From: Trichobilharzia szidati
Taxonomy: Eukaryota > Platyhelminthes > Trematoda > Strigeidida > Schistosomatidae
NCBI GenBank assembly: GCA_944472155.2
Contig: OX235271.1
Span: forward strand, 124,005,329 to 124,069,328
Direction of reading: 5' to 3'
Length of the DNA stretch: 64,000 nucleotides
Shown here: positions 34,323 to 46,510 of the stretch, piece by piece
How positions within the stretch are numbered: the first letter of the stretch is position 1
Layout: each line of letters starts with the position of its first letter
The notes under the pieces: model-generated
What the model was told of the DNA's origin: nothing
Databases searched by the model: none
What the model saw: the letters and a program-made list of their open reading frames with translations, nothing else
Program-made: the position numbers and the translations under genes

Positions 34323-35657
34323 ACAAAAGATGCACTGGATGCAGAACTGTGCCCATCATCGGGACAAACTGGATTCAGGAAAGGCAAATCATGTGCTGAT
34401 CAAATTGCAACTCTATCCATCATCATCGAACAAAGCATAGAACGGCAGTCAAATCTCACTTTACCTCAGCTCCCTTCATCGACTTCGAAAAGGCCTACGA
34501 CAGTCAGTGTTGACCGAGAAGTAATTTGGAAACTGCTTCAACACTACGGCGAACGTCAAGTCTTTATCAACCTCATTCAACAGCTGGTTATATGACAATG
34601 CCTGCAACGTGTCAGGTTATCCAAAACGGAAAACTCAGCAAGGCGTTTGAAGTGAATACAGGAGTGAGACAAGGCTGCCTACCTATTATCACCGATGATA
34701 TTCTTAATTGTGGTGAACTGCACGTTGGAAGCTAGGAGACAGGAATTCGCTGGACCACAGATAAGAAGACTCTAGAAAATCTGGATTTCGAAAATGATAT
34801 ATGTCTAATGTCACACAAACTCGAAGATTTGCGGGCGAAAACCAACAAAGTGGCTGAAGAAGCAGGCAGGCAGCGAGGACAAGACTCTAAGTGAACATAG
34901 AGAAGACGGGGGTGATGAAGATAACAAACGAACCGCAACAACAACAAAAACCAGAACCAATCACCATCAACGGGAGAGATTTAACAGAGGTTACCTCCTC
35001 CACTTATCTGGCTAGGAAGCACCGTTTCAACTACAGCCAAATGGAACGGATGAAGATGTCAAAGTCAGAATGAGAAAGGTAAGATACACCTTCATCAACC
35101 TGAAACCAATCTGGAAATCTTCTGCACTCCACCTCAGCATAAAGAACAAGATTCGGATTTTCAACATAAATGTGAAGTTAGTTAGTTCTTCTATACGGGT
35201 CAGAAACTTGCACTGCGTGTCATGAAAAGCATTTCCAACAGGTTGCAGACATTTATCAACAGCTGCTTTTTTGCATCCATACTGAAGATCAAATGGCCAT
35301 ACAGAAAGAATTAGCAACAAGAAACTCTGGCTGGGAACAAACCAACCAAGAGTCGATCACTCAACAAATATGTAGGAGGAAATGGAGATGGATCGGGCAT
35401 ACGTTGAGGAGGCCGTCGAATGACATCACGCACAATGCAAGCCATATCTGAAATGGAATCCAAACGGGAAGCGACAAGTCGGTTGTCAATGAGAGGGTGA
35501 CATGGAGGAGAACGTGTGGCGAGGAGGAAATGAGAGATTATGGGCAATCATGGACGTGGATGAAGAGGATGGCAGAAAATAGAACGAAGTGAAGATGTAC
35601 TTTTGAAGCTCTACGTTCCACTCGGAACCCAAAGGGATTAATAATAATATATAATAA
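34323..35657 (+). pseudogene. RTE retrotransposon, 5'-truncated, shares defects with 12005 copy
   Basis: RTE blocks in order: QTGFRKGKSCADQ near 34363, SIIIEQS, FEKAYD near 34486, GVRQGCL near 34665, catalytic box LDFENDICLMSH at 34781-34810, KITN, TINGRDLTEVT near 34965, and the C-terminal IGHTLRRP near 35395, ending with CCACTCGGAACCCAAAGGG plus AAT repeats. Frame breaks include an extra TCAG after CTACGACAG (about 34500) and a lost base before GTGAACATAGAG (34890). Both occur at the same places in 12005-13745, although the two copies have different 5' ends. Confidence 0.88.
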
Positions 35658-36924
35658 TGACAGTACATATTGTAGGGTGAAATGGTTCCATTGTTTACAT
35701 CTATGGTATCTTGTCAACTACAGATAACCTAAATAATGAAATTCAATAGTTCTATTGCAGTTTTAAAGTAATTTAGTTCATTGGATATAAGATATGGAAT
35801 AATAAATAAGAATGATCATGGTATATAAATGAGTCGACATATTACGTTAATCAAACATCAAATATACCCGTACTAATACGTGCATTGTGACCGACGTATC
35901 CTGAATGAAACAAAAAACCTTATACAACGGTAGCAGCAGGATATTGACGTGCCTTCGTATCTTGTCTTGTAACCTTAATTAACCACATGATCTTTTAAAT
36001 ATAAATTTTGATTTCTTTTCAATCTTACTTAGTTACATCATCATTATTTAATAAAAGTTATGTTTTGCGAATCTAATATCTAACCCAATGGGTTTAACTC
36101 ACAACTTTTTCTCCCCTTCTCATTTATGCATCAACGGCTTTTTAATATTATAATTTATGTACTTCAGTATCTTGTTGTTATCTTTGCTTTCCAGTTTTGG
36201 TTCTTTTCAAAGTGTTTTACAAACCAAAATCAACAGAACAAAAAAGGAAGTGGATATTTCTTCGACTGTAGTTGGATAAGCATTCTATCTCAACAACAAG
36301 TAGAAGGCAAATTAAATTTATGATCTTGCACGAATATGACACCCTCACCAGTTTATAGAATAAAAATATTTTAAATGATTAGGGAATATTTTCTGCCAAC
36401 TGAAATACTACAATTTACTATCAGCTACTGTCTTCTACCAGGAACAAGTAGATTTGTAGCAACCAAAGGTGAACGAATTTCTATTTTGTGTTACGTACTA
36501 CTGTAGATATTAACAGTTTCTAGATACATAATCTGCTAAAATAACATACTGTTTCTGATATAAATAGCATTTTGAACTTGTCATCTCTGAAAATAATCAT
36601 CTAGATATGCTATAAATAGTCAACCCACTTAACACAGCAATTTTATTTGCTTTAGCTACTTGTACAACATCTGAACTAACGCACATGTGGTTACTTGTTA
36701 ATATTTCTTGGATAAGATTACGTTTATTTCTATGTAACATATATGTTTTGCATTGTATAGGTTGCCCACATCTAGGATGAATAAGCCAAAAAAGAAAATA
36801 TGAGCACATGTAATCCTAATGTATTTCGTACTTACTTCTTCCTGTTTAATGACTGCAAGAATTGTATTAAGTTCTACATATTATTTCCCAAATTTCTCTT
36901 TCTAACCATTCATTCATTCAAGTT
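35658..36924. other. no recognised feature
   Basis: AT-rich. Small ORFs at 36126-36323 and 36597-36809 have no recognisable domain. Confidence 0.5.
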
Positions 36925-37180
36925 TGATCACAGAATGATATCACCTAGAGATCCATTTAAAACTAGGGAGTACTAGATAGCTGTCTCCTCCTAGTTTGGA
37001 ACTCTTCATCAGTACCCACCTAGTGGGGTTCAAACCCAGGACCCTGTGGCCAAAAGGTGAGCTCGTAAAACATTCAGCCACTAGGATCCGACTCAATGGT
37101 CCATGAATACCAGCTTCTACCAGTTCATGATTTTCGTGTGACCACCAACGAATGCCATCGGCAAGTATTTTTCTTCACAC
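36925..37180 (-). mobile_element. hammerhead SINE, left half of second inverted pair
   Basis: Minus strand: A-box TGGCTGAATGTTTTACGAGC, B-box GGGTTTGAACCCC, then CTGATGAAGAGTTCC with AAACTAGGAGGAGAC (36980-37012). The CTGATGA box is intact, but the GAAA box reads GAGA. The upstream block GAACTGGTAGAAGCTGG near 37115 is shared with 63685-63720. Confidence 0.78.
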
Positions 37181-37365
37181 CCAACGTTATGACCCCTGCT
37201 GGTTACAACTTCGAACCCCCCCAAATGCGTACCACCGAAGAGTCCCAGACTAGGACAAAACAGCTGTCCAGTACTCCCTGGTTTCCTGTGGTTCTCTAAC
37301 TGATATAAATCCGTGATCAAATATGAAACAGAACAAACCCCTACAAACTAAATCCTGAAAAACAA
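37181..37365 (+). mobile_element. hammerhead SINE, right half of second inverted pair
   Basis: Plus strand: the B-box-like region near 37208 is degraded. The core CCGAAGAGTCCCAGACTAGG then ACAAAACAG lies at 37234-37262, followed by CTGTCCAGTACTCCCTGG and TTCTCTAACTGATATAAATC. The boxes differ from consensus (GAAGA for GATGA, AAAA for GAAA). Confidence 0.75.
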
Positions 37366-38069
37366 ATGTTCTTTTTTGCACCTTTTTCAGTAGGCCAATG
37401 ATTTAAGTAATGCTAAGCATTAGATTTCGTTTCACTTTATTATGTCTATATGAGTGTGTCAAACTACCAGTAGTTTTCGCAAAATCCCCATTTATCCGTG
37501 TCGCTTCTTATTCTTTTTGTCTATTTGTTATTTATTTTTCTTGGAATAAGTAACTTCTTACAGTAAAATGAATGTTCACTGATATACGGTTTTCAAGCAC
37601 CTACGGAACACAGCCAGTAAGTTTTTATACGGAATAACTGTTTACCATTGTTCTCTTTTGTTTTTCGGTTGCGTGTCTACTTGTTTGTTTTGTAGTAATA
37701 TGAGTTATTCATGCATTAAATTTTTTTTAATTTAAAGTACTTTCAAGTGATTGCTGTCAAATAACTGATGTCAGCTCATGATGAAATCCTCCAACCAATC
37801 AAACATGATATCAGTCAGAGCGGACATCCTGTTTGCCCTCGTATCCACAAATGTAAACTAGTTCTCAAAAGACTTGACTACCATTGTCTCATATTAATGC
37901 AGACAGACAACTATGGACACTGCTTACGCTGGAAAAGTGTACAGATGATTTGTATTATTTGTATCACACTGGGTTGTTATTTTCAAACATATAAAATCTT
38001 TGCACGTCACAGAAAATGCATTAGTTTCGCTTTATACGTAGTTTAATTAGAAGCTTGTAGGTATTCGTG
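37366..38069. other. spacer with a SINE-tail scrap
   Basis: 37763-37804 repeats the hammerhead-SINE tail (CTGATGTCAGCTCATGATGA and following) almost exactly as at 27570-27605. The rest shows nothing recognisable. Confidence 0.6.
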
Positions 38070-38157
38070 GAGTGATAACAGAGAATAGAGCGCAGTGGAG
38101 GGGTGCTGTTGAAGCCGTATGTTACACTTGGAACTTAAGGAAAGAATAGTAATAATA
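38070..38157 (+). mobile_element. RTE 3'-end fragment
   Basis: ACAGAGAATAGAGCGCAGTG, then GAAGCCGTATGTTACAC and an AAT-like tail. About 90 bases, strongly 5'-truncated and diverged. Confidence 0.7.
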
Positions 38158-39409
38158 TTTACTAGAAATTTGTGTTAAATTTGCTTTTAAATGAACTCAA
38201 CACTTTGACAACTGATATGTTATTACACATAACAGTTTTTTAGAACTATTGTGACAATTAAAGCATTAATGGAGAGTTCTCACTAGAACATATAGAAAAT
38301 CTCTGTTTTGATTTTCTACAATTAAAATACACAGCTCATATAAATGCGTTTATGGTAAACAAATCATAGTTAATGACCAGTAAGGATTTAAGTGATTTCC
38401 CTTCAATGTCTCTTCAATTCACACTTGTTAAACATTTCGGTTCCTGCAATTTAGAACAATATATTTTTGTCTTGCCCTTGAGTAGTTAAGAACATGCAGA
38501 TAATTAAACTACACTTCAATGCATATATCATACCAGTTGTATAATATCTAGGAATGAATGCAACAAGGCGGTAGTAACATATACCAATATCATTGTAGCC
38601 ATTTAGAATTTTAGAAAATTTAGGTTACTTCATATTCATTTTCCAAAATCAGTCGACCACATTGAACAACTTACGCTATTCCATTAGGACACAGCTAATT
38701 TTTCAAGAAAAAGTTTCAGTTTATACCTATTTGCAGTTTTTCTCAGCAACCTTCAAGTTATAAGAAACCCTCTTTTAACTTTCAAGGTGACATAAGCGGT
38801 TAAATCGCTGAATATAAAAATAACTTCGATACATCAAATAAACAGGATTTTAGATGGGCGAAGTATAATGTATCGATCATTTTGCATTACAGTGCGTACA
38901 GTATAATTATGCTAATTTTGACATTTTTTGCTGACTAGCAGATGCGATTAACTAGTGTTCATTAAATGATATCAGGAGATGGCTTTGCAATTCCTGTTAT
39001 AAGTTCATAAACCGGAATTATTCAGGGAAATGATCAAAGCACCATAGCGGCTTATGTTTAGTAAATTAGTCATTTCAATTTCTTGGTAGTAATTCCAAAT
39101 GTTCACGGCACTTTATGATCATCACGTTAATTAATTAAACTTAGTAACTTATTATTTTCAACATTTAATTCTACAATGTTTTACAGTGATACATCGGTTC
39201 ACATTTGATAAACATATTTATTTTTGATATTGAACAAAAAGCTATATTTTGATAGGTAATTGAAGTCTAGGAATAAATTGGCCAGAGATTTGCTACTCTT
39301 GAACTGCTTCATTAACTACTGAAACACTATAAAGTATATAGCGAAAATTATAAAAAGCTATATGATCCTACAAAAATGTTGAGTTTGTAATGATTTTGAT
39401 TAGTTTCAC
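38158..39409. other. no recognised feature
   Basis: AT-rich sequence without repeat or ORF of note. Confidence 0.5.
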
Positions 39410-39580
39410 TGTACATTTCACCACTAACCGATATCAGTTAGAGAATGACTGAAAACGAAGGAGCTATTCTTCTCCACTCACGAATCTTCAGCATTGCACC
39501 TCTGTGATCTCACCAGAGATCGAATCTATAACCTATGGTTTACCAAATAATCCGGTTGATAAATTACCCAGGAGTTCTCC
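39410..39580 (-). mobile_element. decayed hammerhead-SINE remnant
   Basis: Plus-strand CCGATATCAGTTAGAGAATG matches the tail of the SINE at 63510, and a degraded B-box-like GAGATCGAATC follows near 39512. The ribozyme core is not recognisable. Confidence 0.45.
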
Positions 39581-41409
39581 GACTCACTTGTAGCTTCAAT
39601 ATGGATGCCCTGAAGTTCCAATAAAAAATCGTAGTTGATTGTATCTACCGTATCGAGCATGAAGCTGATGAGCATGGATAGCACTAGTTGGTGGCGCTAC
39701 TACACTGAAAGTTAACAGAAGGCATAATTGAGGAGTTAGCTGATCCCTCCCCAGAGGTCAATAAATTCAACCATCTTGGTTTGCAAACGACAGCTCATGG
39801 ATTAGATCCTTAGTGAATTCATGGGTGTGCAATGTTGGAAAATTCTAAGTGGAAGAAAATTCTTTTTGGTTTCCTGTGATCTGCCAAGTGATGTCTATTA
39901 CAGCATATATCTCCAACTGCATTTAGTCTTATGTCAGTCATTTTTGCCTTTGTTTTTTTTACCTATTCAAAATTTTATGCAACTGATAGTCTTCCGCAGT
40001 CGTTACCACATTTCCTTTACGTCTGACCGAATTTCATCTATCCCTAAAACGACATTTCTTAGTGTCTCTCTCAAAGTAGATAACGTACCGGATATTAGAT
40101 GCAGCCAGTGGTTGATGATAATACAGTAGATTTGAATAAACTCTTTAGCGGGGTAATTCAGGTAATTTTTCTTTTCACATGTTTATTTATCCTTATAAAT
40201 ATCTCTGTTCTGCCAATTTCGAACCCATTGAGAATAACTGTGTTTTATTATCCTGTTAAATCTTGTTGTGATAAACTATTTGTGTACTAAATTATTCAAA
40301 GGATTTACAATTTATCACGTGTTGTAGGAAGCTACAAATCAAGATATCGTAATTGTCTAAACCTATCTGAAAAGTGTATCTTCAACCTTTAGAAAACTCA
40401 TTGAAACTAAGTCGAGTAAAGTATTACTGAAGGCATCAGAATCATTTTTTGTGTTATTTGTTTCTCTGTTGACAGTTTTAAAGTCTCTTATGAATCCATC
40501 ACTGAACAGTAGTCATTATATGTATTCAGGCTTAATCGATAATCGACATCCGCTGCAGTAGTTTATAAATAATTAGAATGTCTTACATTTCCAAGCCTAC
40601 TGTATGGCATTTTTAGAGAAAACGTTGGGCTTAAATGTGTAATAAATGTAACATCTAAACTACAAGTAAATATCTGTAACTAATGACATCAAATGATAAC
40701 AAATTACATTTATGTAGGTATTCTGAAGTGTTATTAACCTAACACAGGTTTACGTATCACACTACAAATCCATCAAAAATGACTTTTTCGAATACTTATT
40801 ACTGATTTCTATCTACCACGATTCTGAAATGCATAGTATTTTGAGACTCATAAAGCAGAAAAATTATGTTTATGTAGTGGTCTAGTTCTCCTTATATAAA
40901 GCTAATTAAGTGATACATGACTACAGACAACTTGCAGCTACTTCTAATACCTGACAACTACAAACGAAGGTTGAAAATGGAAATTGAAGAGTTGAACCTG
41001 AAAAGTGTGATATTACTGAAATGATTTTAAATGTTTGACTTTTTTCTTTTACTAACCTGAAACTGATAAAAACCTACCTAGTTCAGTTAAATGAAAAGTT
41101 TTCAGGAGAACATTATTTAGATAAAGCAATAAGAAGACGTAATTTGTCAGAATCGTGTAATGGATTTGCGCAACACATTTCGAACAATCTGATCACACAC
41201 GGATTTGTCATAGGAATATAATGAAATATTAAAGAGGTAAGAGATGAGCAAATAGACTCAGGTCAGGTGAAAAGGACATATTCAAGATCAAAATAACAAT
41301 GAAGACCACTAAACCAAATAGCAGAGTTAATAGTGCATCTCCTATGGTATCAAAACAAAATTTATCAAAGATGGTTTAATGTGATTGTTTTTGAATGCAT
41401 AGAGGTGGT
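39581..41409. other. no recognised gene
   Basis: AT-rich. The 102-codon ORF at 39821-40129 is hydrophobic and low in complexity with no known domain. No recurring repeat. Confidence 0.5.
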
Positions 41410-42105
41410 TTAAACTTCCTAATTGCCAGCTAGGGCTTCCACAAACTTTAGGATACAATCCAAACACGTTTTATAGATAGGTTTAAAAGATCTGTTCACG
41501 TCAATTTTATGTCCTACCTCTATAATATGTTTTGCAATAGAAGAGCTAGGTCTCCTGTTCTCACCGTTAATAGATTCTGAAGATTCCATTTGTTTCTGGA
41601 GCCATTTAGAAATATTCTCTGAAGCCCTTACTTGCAGAGATCGATGAGTCCTCCCTATGTATGTGTGTCCACACGTACATTCAAATTGGTAAATGCAGTG
41701 GGATGTGACGTCATTTTTCGCATGTTTGAAGGGCTTAGATAGATATATTGGCTTTACATTCTCTATTATTATGATATTGACAGCAGCGTTCAGTCTTTGT
41801 CTAGTTATCAAGCTGCTTTGATGTCCCATATAGGGTAGCTTGATGTACACGTCTTTCTTAGAGGCGAGTTGGAGAGAGGGTCTGGTGTTCTGACTACTTT
41901 ATGTCTCCTGATGAACTTGTCTGGATAATTGTTATCAACCAGAGTTTGTGTCAATTATCTTTCTTCCTCATCAAGTGTATCTTCAGTGCATATTCGTTGG
42001 ATTCTACTGAAGAGACACCTTACTAAGGCTCTTTTGTACCGAATAGGGCAGAAACCGTAGTAATTAAGATACTGTCCTGTCCATTATTTGGCCCATTAAC
42101 ATCGT
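41410..42105 (-). pseudogene. Penelope-like thumb + GIY-YIG fragment
   Basis: From 42105 downwards: WTGQYLNYYGFCPIRYKRAL, RCLFSRIQRICTEDTLDEEE, then a stop and NNYPDKFIRRHK. After a frameshift near 41850 comes the 143-codon ORF with VYIKLPYMGHQ, CIYQFECTCGHTYIGRTHRS (41630-41700) and SSIAKHIIEVGHK. The nuclease core looks complete, but no YVDD-containing palm is present upstream. It is related to 23363-25303 yet clearly diverged. Confidence 0.87.
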
Positions 42106-42604
42106 TTCATATTCGGTAGGCTGCCATGGAATTCACTATGCCAGTTTGCATTCCAGCTTTTTATCTTTATGTCACTGGAAGAGGTAAGGTAGTGTCGACG
42201 CGTAATCTATGGTAGACTGGGTATAACTTTGTGTTTACGTCATAAATTTTCATATTTGAACTAATTTCGTCTTACTGTTCTATTAAGGCAAATAAAATAG
42301 TATCACTATTGAATATACTCCAGGTTCAAGAAATTTTCACTTCAAGGTTTTGGAAGTCACTTAACAGTGTTGCACTGATACTTTCACTGATTTATGCAGA
42401 ACATGACTTCTTCTTGTCTATCAGTCTCATTGATTTCTGTTAATAATAATTTTCAAACTCAGAATTAATATTATTACAAAAGGACCTTCAGTTTTACAAG
42501 TAATTTTATAGCTTACATCGAGCTACTCACAGTTTTGGTGGATTTGTCTACTCGTTAATGATTAGCATGTTATGTCACTTGGATTATGCACCCTTATTTT
42601 TTTA
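42106..42604. other. no recognised feature
   Basis: AT-rich region upstream of the PLE fragment. No PLE terminal repeat is recognised here. Confidence 0.5.
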
Positions 42605-42785
42605 TTACAGCTGGATTCTACGCCGTATTTTTTGGTACAGGTATGGAATTTTCAGCATGTGATATCGGTAGCCCAAATTTTGCAGGCCTACCATAGATAT
42701 CAGGTGTGCGTCAACAGGGGATCGAACCCCTGACAATGTGCATGGTCAGTGAGAGTCCTAACCACTGTGTTACCGACGCACAAAA
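42605..42785 (-). mobile_element. tRNA-derived SINE (family 2)
   Basis: Minus strand: head GTGCGTCGGTAACACAGTGG, A-box region ACAGTGGTTAGGACTC, B-box inside the perfect stem CAGGGGTTCGATCCCTG-type hairpin, and GACGCAC closing the seven-base acceptor-like stem. The body is shared with 7535-7715 (GATATCACATGC, AATCCAGCTGTAATAAAAA). Its tRNA-like fold is better preserved than in the other copy. It is more likely a SINE than a working tRNA gene because of the conserved downstream body. Confidence 0.8.
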
Positions 42786-45540
42786 GGGTGGCCTATTACT
42801 CGGCCAGCCACAGGCAGGATAAATTTGTTATGAAAAGTGATACTGCGGTCTGTTTGACTGATATTATGGATAAAAGGTATGATGTTTCATATTTAAAATA
42901 TCGGAGAATTTTGACAATGTGCTACTGTGAGGACTGGTATTATGTGGTTAGATTTCAGTGATTTATGTTTGTTGTTTTTGAAGTTAACGTACTCCTCCCA
43001 GCTTCATATTCTTCACACTGTGTAACTGTGTCAGGTTTCCAGTTAATAGTCGCGTTCAGATACATTTATCGACAAAATGAGAATATTTGCTTTTTTGATG
43101 AAATTCTACTAATGACTTTCTTCGAGATCAACACGTATATTGGAATTTAATTCTCATATATTATACATTTTTGTCTCATACCATGTAACAACATCTGATC
43201 TTCATAAAAGTGAACATAAACCTTCAATTGCACTTCGTAGAAAAGTGCTACTAAATCATTTGATGATAGTCACTTGAAGCTTGTTATCAGGTGCTTGACA
43301 CTGCTGCACTCAATGATTATTTTTTCGTTGACGTAAGCTTTCAGGCAGCAGAAACCTCTACAAAAACTATGATAAATACTTCAAGAATATGTATTATAAC
43401 ATATCTCATTATTTGCAACCTGTTGAGGGTAGTATACATTCATCTTTCACATTCGTAATCTGCAGCTTCACCTATGTAAAATTTTCCAAGCATCTTTTCA
43501 TTCTTCTTCTGTCCTCATCCTCAAATCATACTTCTCCGTTACTGTGAATTCTGGACATAATTCTTTTTTCGAATATTCCTTCTTCAAACTTGGTTGTTTC
43601 CGTTAGCAAACAATAAATTACCTATGATATTATAGTTTTACTTTGGGTTTAAATTACGTTTTCACGCATTTTCAAGCTGTGACTAGCGTTTCTGTTTTCC
43701 TAATGTTGAGGGCTGTTTTATCATGGGTCAACAAATTTTTAAATATGTTAGCGACCTAATTATTAGACAAGATGGTGATGCATGAGAATTCGGAGTTTTT
43801 CTCCACCAGTTTATCAGTTGTCAAGCAGAACTTCAACAAACTTTTTCCTTTTCACATTCCGATGGTACTTTAATTTGGTGATTGTTTTTAACCGTTAACC
43901 TACGGTGTAAAATTGTGTGATGACCTATCAAATCCATGCTGGAATATAATATTTCCATCCACATTGGTTTACTGACAAGACACAATAATTTGATATCAAC
44001 ATTTCTTCACAGCGATATCTGCTGTTTAGCTACAATCATTTCGTGTAAGAAATAAATACGTCAGCAGGTCTTGGAAAACGTGAAAGGGAGACCAATTTAT
44101 TTTTTGATGTGCAGTGTCCTAAAGTTGCAATATTGGAATAATGTATTCAACTCCTTATGATTCATTGCAAACTAGCCAAAACATTCGTCACATTTTAGGA
44201 CTACCTTGGAGGAACATATATAATGAGCCATCCATTGTCAGAATTTCTTCTTGTACAGATCTCCTCATAACACAATGACTACGTTACATCTTTTGGAAGG
44301 ACTATGGGTTAACCAGTATTCACAAAATCTTACTTCTAACCTCTTCTATATATTTGCAATGACTGCTTTACACAGTCTGTATGAGATAGAATAACAATGA
44401 TGACTCCATTCCGGATAATATATTTCTATACAGTAGAGAACTGTTATGATGTTATAACAAAATATGTACTGATTTTAAAGTAATAATAATCCACATTATG
44501 TCATTTGATGCAATTTTCTTCAGTCTATAACACACTCTGACCCCCGAAAATGTGCTTTCTTCATATTCTAAAAAGATGTGTATAGCGATAAGTTGAAAAT
44601 CATTTAACAATGTCTTTGGATGTAGTTTACCACCAAAATACTAGCTCAGTGATTAAAACTTGAAATAAATTAAACTCGATGCGTTACGTTGGATTTAAAA
44701 TGAAAACATCTACTGCTACCGGTGAAGATGAATGTAATCACCATTTAGCAATTGTGGAATAAACCATATTATAATAAAATAGTAAATCGCAGACATTTTA
44801 CAGTACATTAGAAAAGTCTTAAAGTTTTACGTGACACTCCTGAAAACCGTAGTTTGTTTAGGTTTATTATTAACCGTTGTTGTGTTTGAACGCAGTCCAC
44901 CTCTTCCAGCTAATTTCACTTAATGTACCAACCAAATCATAAAACAGTTGTTTAGTGAGGCTTTAAATTTTCCGTTGCTTTTTTTTAATGGGCCGAAATT
45001 ATCAACCTTTAATTGAGTACCTGCTTCCAATAAGGTTGCTTAGATAATATCTTTGATTTAAAATTTGATGTTATTTAACAGGTGATGGGACAAAAGCTTA
45101 GTAAACAACCCTTTGATGTCTAGAAAGGTGGTTACAACGTCCAAGTTTTAGTGAGAACCCTATCATTCACTTAGATTTAGCTGTATCCAACCGATGATTC
45201 TAAATAAGATGAGATGTGCCTTCTAGATTCCACTGCTAGCCGTCATCTATCTAACAGTACTAAACAAGCAGTTTTCCTATGGTAGCCTTTTCCGGGTTCA
45301 TTCTTAAAACTGAAGTCTTTGTCACAGTTATAAATTACGTTTGTTAAATGTATACAAACTTTTGTCAAGCAATTTAAACGAATAAAAAACATGTAGTGGG
45401 CATTCGTATAGCAAAAGTATCTTTCATTAGATCATGGAGATAAGACAATCTCTGTTAGAGGGTTTAAAATGAATTTGTATAACTCATCATTAACGATACC
45501 ATTAGTGATAGTACTAATAAAATGAAAGAATTTCGGGGTA
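42786..45540. other. no recognised gene
   Basis: About 2.7 kb of AT-rich sequence. Incidental ORFs at 42749-42961 and 42965-43150 overlap the SINE end or lack any domain. Confidence 0.5.
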
Positions 45541-45779
45541 GTAATGATCTATAGGTTGAACTGTAATGAGTGTTTTAAAGCCTTCCTTTTAAGTATACTT
45601 CTCACAACTATCGGATGGTCTATTTGTGTTGGCACTGCTATTAAAATTCTCCACAGATCATGCACTAAAAATGTTGCGTGTCTTCAAATGGAGATGAATG
45701 AAGCCATTCAAATGTATATATTGTCCACTTCAGACACTTTTAATACGTAAATCTCTTTTTTTATGTTATCCTGAGTTTC

Positions 45780-46510
45780 CTATCCTAGTGTACTAATATC
45801 CTTCGTGAAAACAATCCAGGTGCACGACAATCGCTCCTTTCATTGAAGTATGTCCATCCATGAAATTTCCGTATGAAGAGGAATTCCAGGGTACTACAAA
45901 AAGAAATTTGCATAAGGAAAGTACTTGAACTGAACAATATACACATTTTCCCAGCACCGCTCACCTCCAATATAAAAGAAACTTGTTTAAAAACACTCAA
46001 AAGATGTGATTTGGAATGGGCTGAAGACTCTTTATAATCATATCTTGAGTGGAAAAAGTTATCCGTATAAGCTCATAATAAAACACATGGCTACTAAAGT
46101 AGAAATGTGAAACATCTGCGAAAAATAAGGGTATACTGCATCTTATATTTTCTACACACCCAAATTTGATGCAGAATCTGCAGAATGAATTGCCTAAGCC
46201 AGCCACCTTTTCCTCAATCTATTAATTCAGCTGTTCCTGCAGAACCAGTTATATCTTCCGTGGCTTCAAGAAGTAGATTTTTCTTGCTAGGCACATCTAC
46301 CATTTCGTCTGAATAATGGTGTAGTAAAATGCATTAATGGTCTGATATTAGCACACCCGGTACAAAAGCAATCACAATCAATCTGTCGTGCACTTAACAA
46401 GCTGCCTAAAGCCATCATGTACTGAATGTTCAAAACAGCTAATGCCAAGGTGATTCCCCAGAAACAGCTGAACCTTTTCACACAAATGAAACACGTGCAC
46501 CCATTTTTCC
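45780..46510 (+). pseudogene. possible decayed protein-coding fragment, unidentified
   Basis: Plus-strand frames give several consecutive blocks with a protein-like composition: LRENNPGARQSLLSLKYVHP (45799-45858), FPAPLTSNIKETCLKTLKR then WAEDSL (to about 46033), and NNGVVKCINGLILAHPVQ to QKQLNLFTQMKHVHPFF (46310-46510), with stops and frame changes between them. I do not recognise the family. It could be a processed host pseudogene, exons of a real gene, or chance. Confidence 0.25.

Noticed and set aside
42700..42785. Functional tRNA gene on the minus strand
   Set aside because: The head folds like a tRNA, but it is followed by a body shared with the element at 7535-7715, which identifies it as a SINE.
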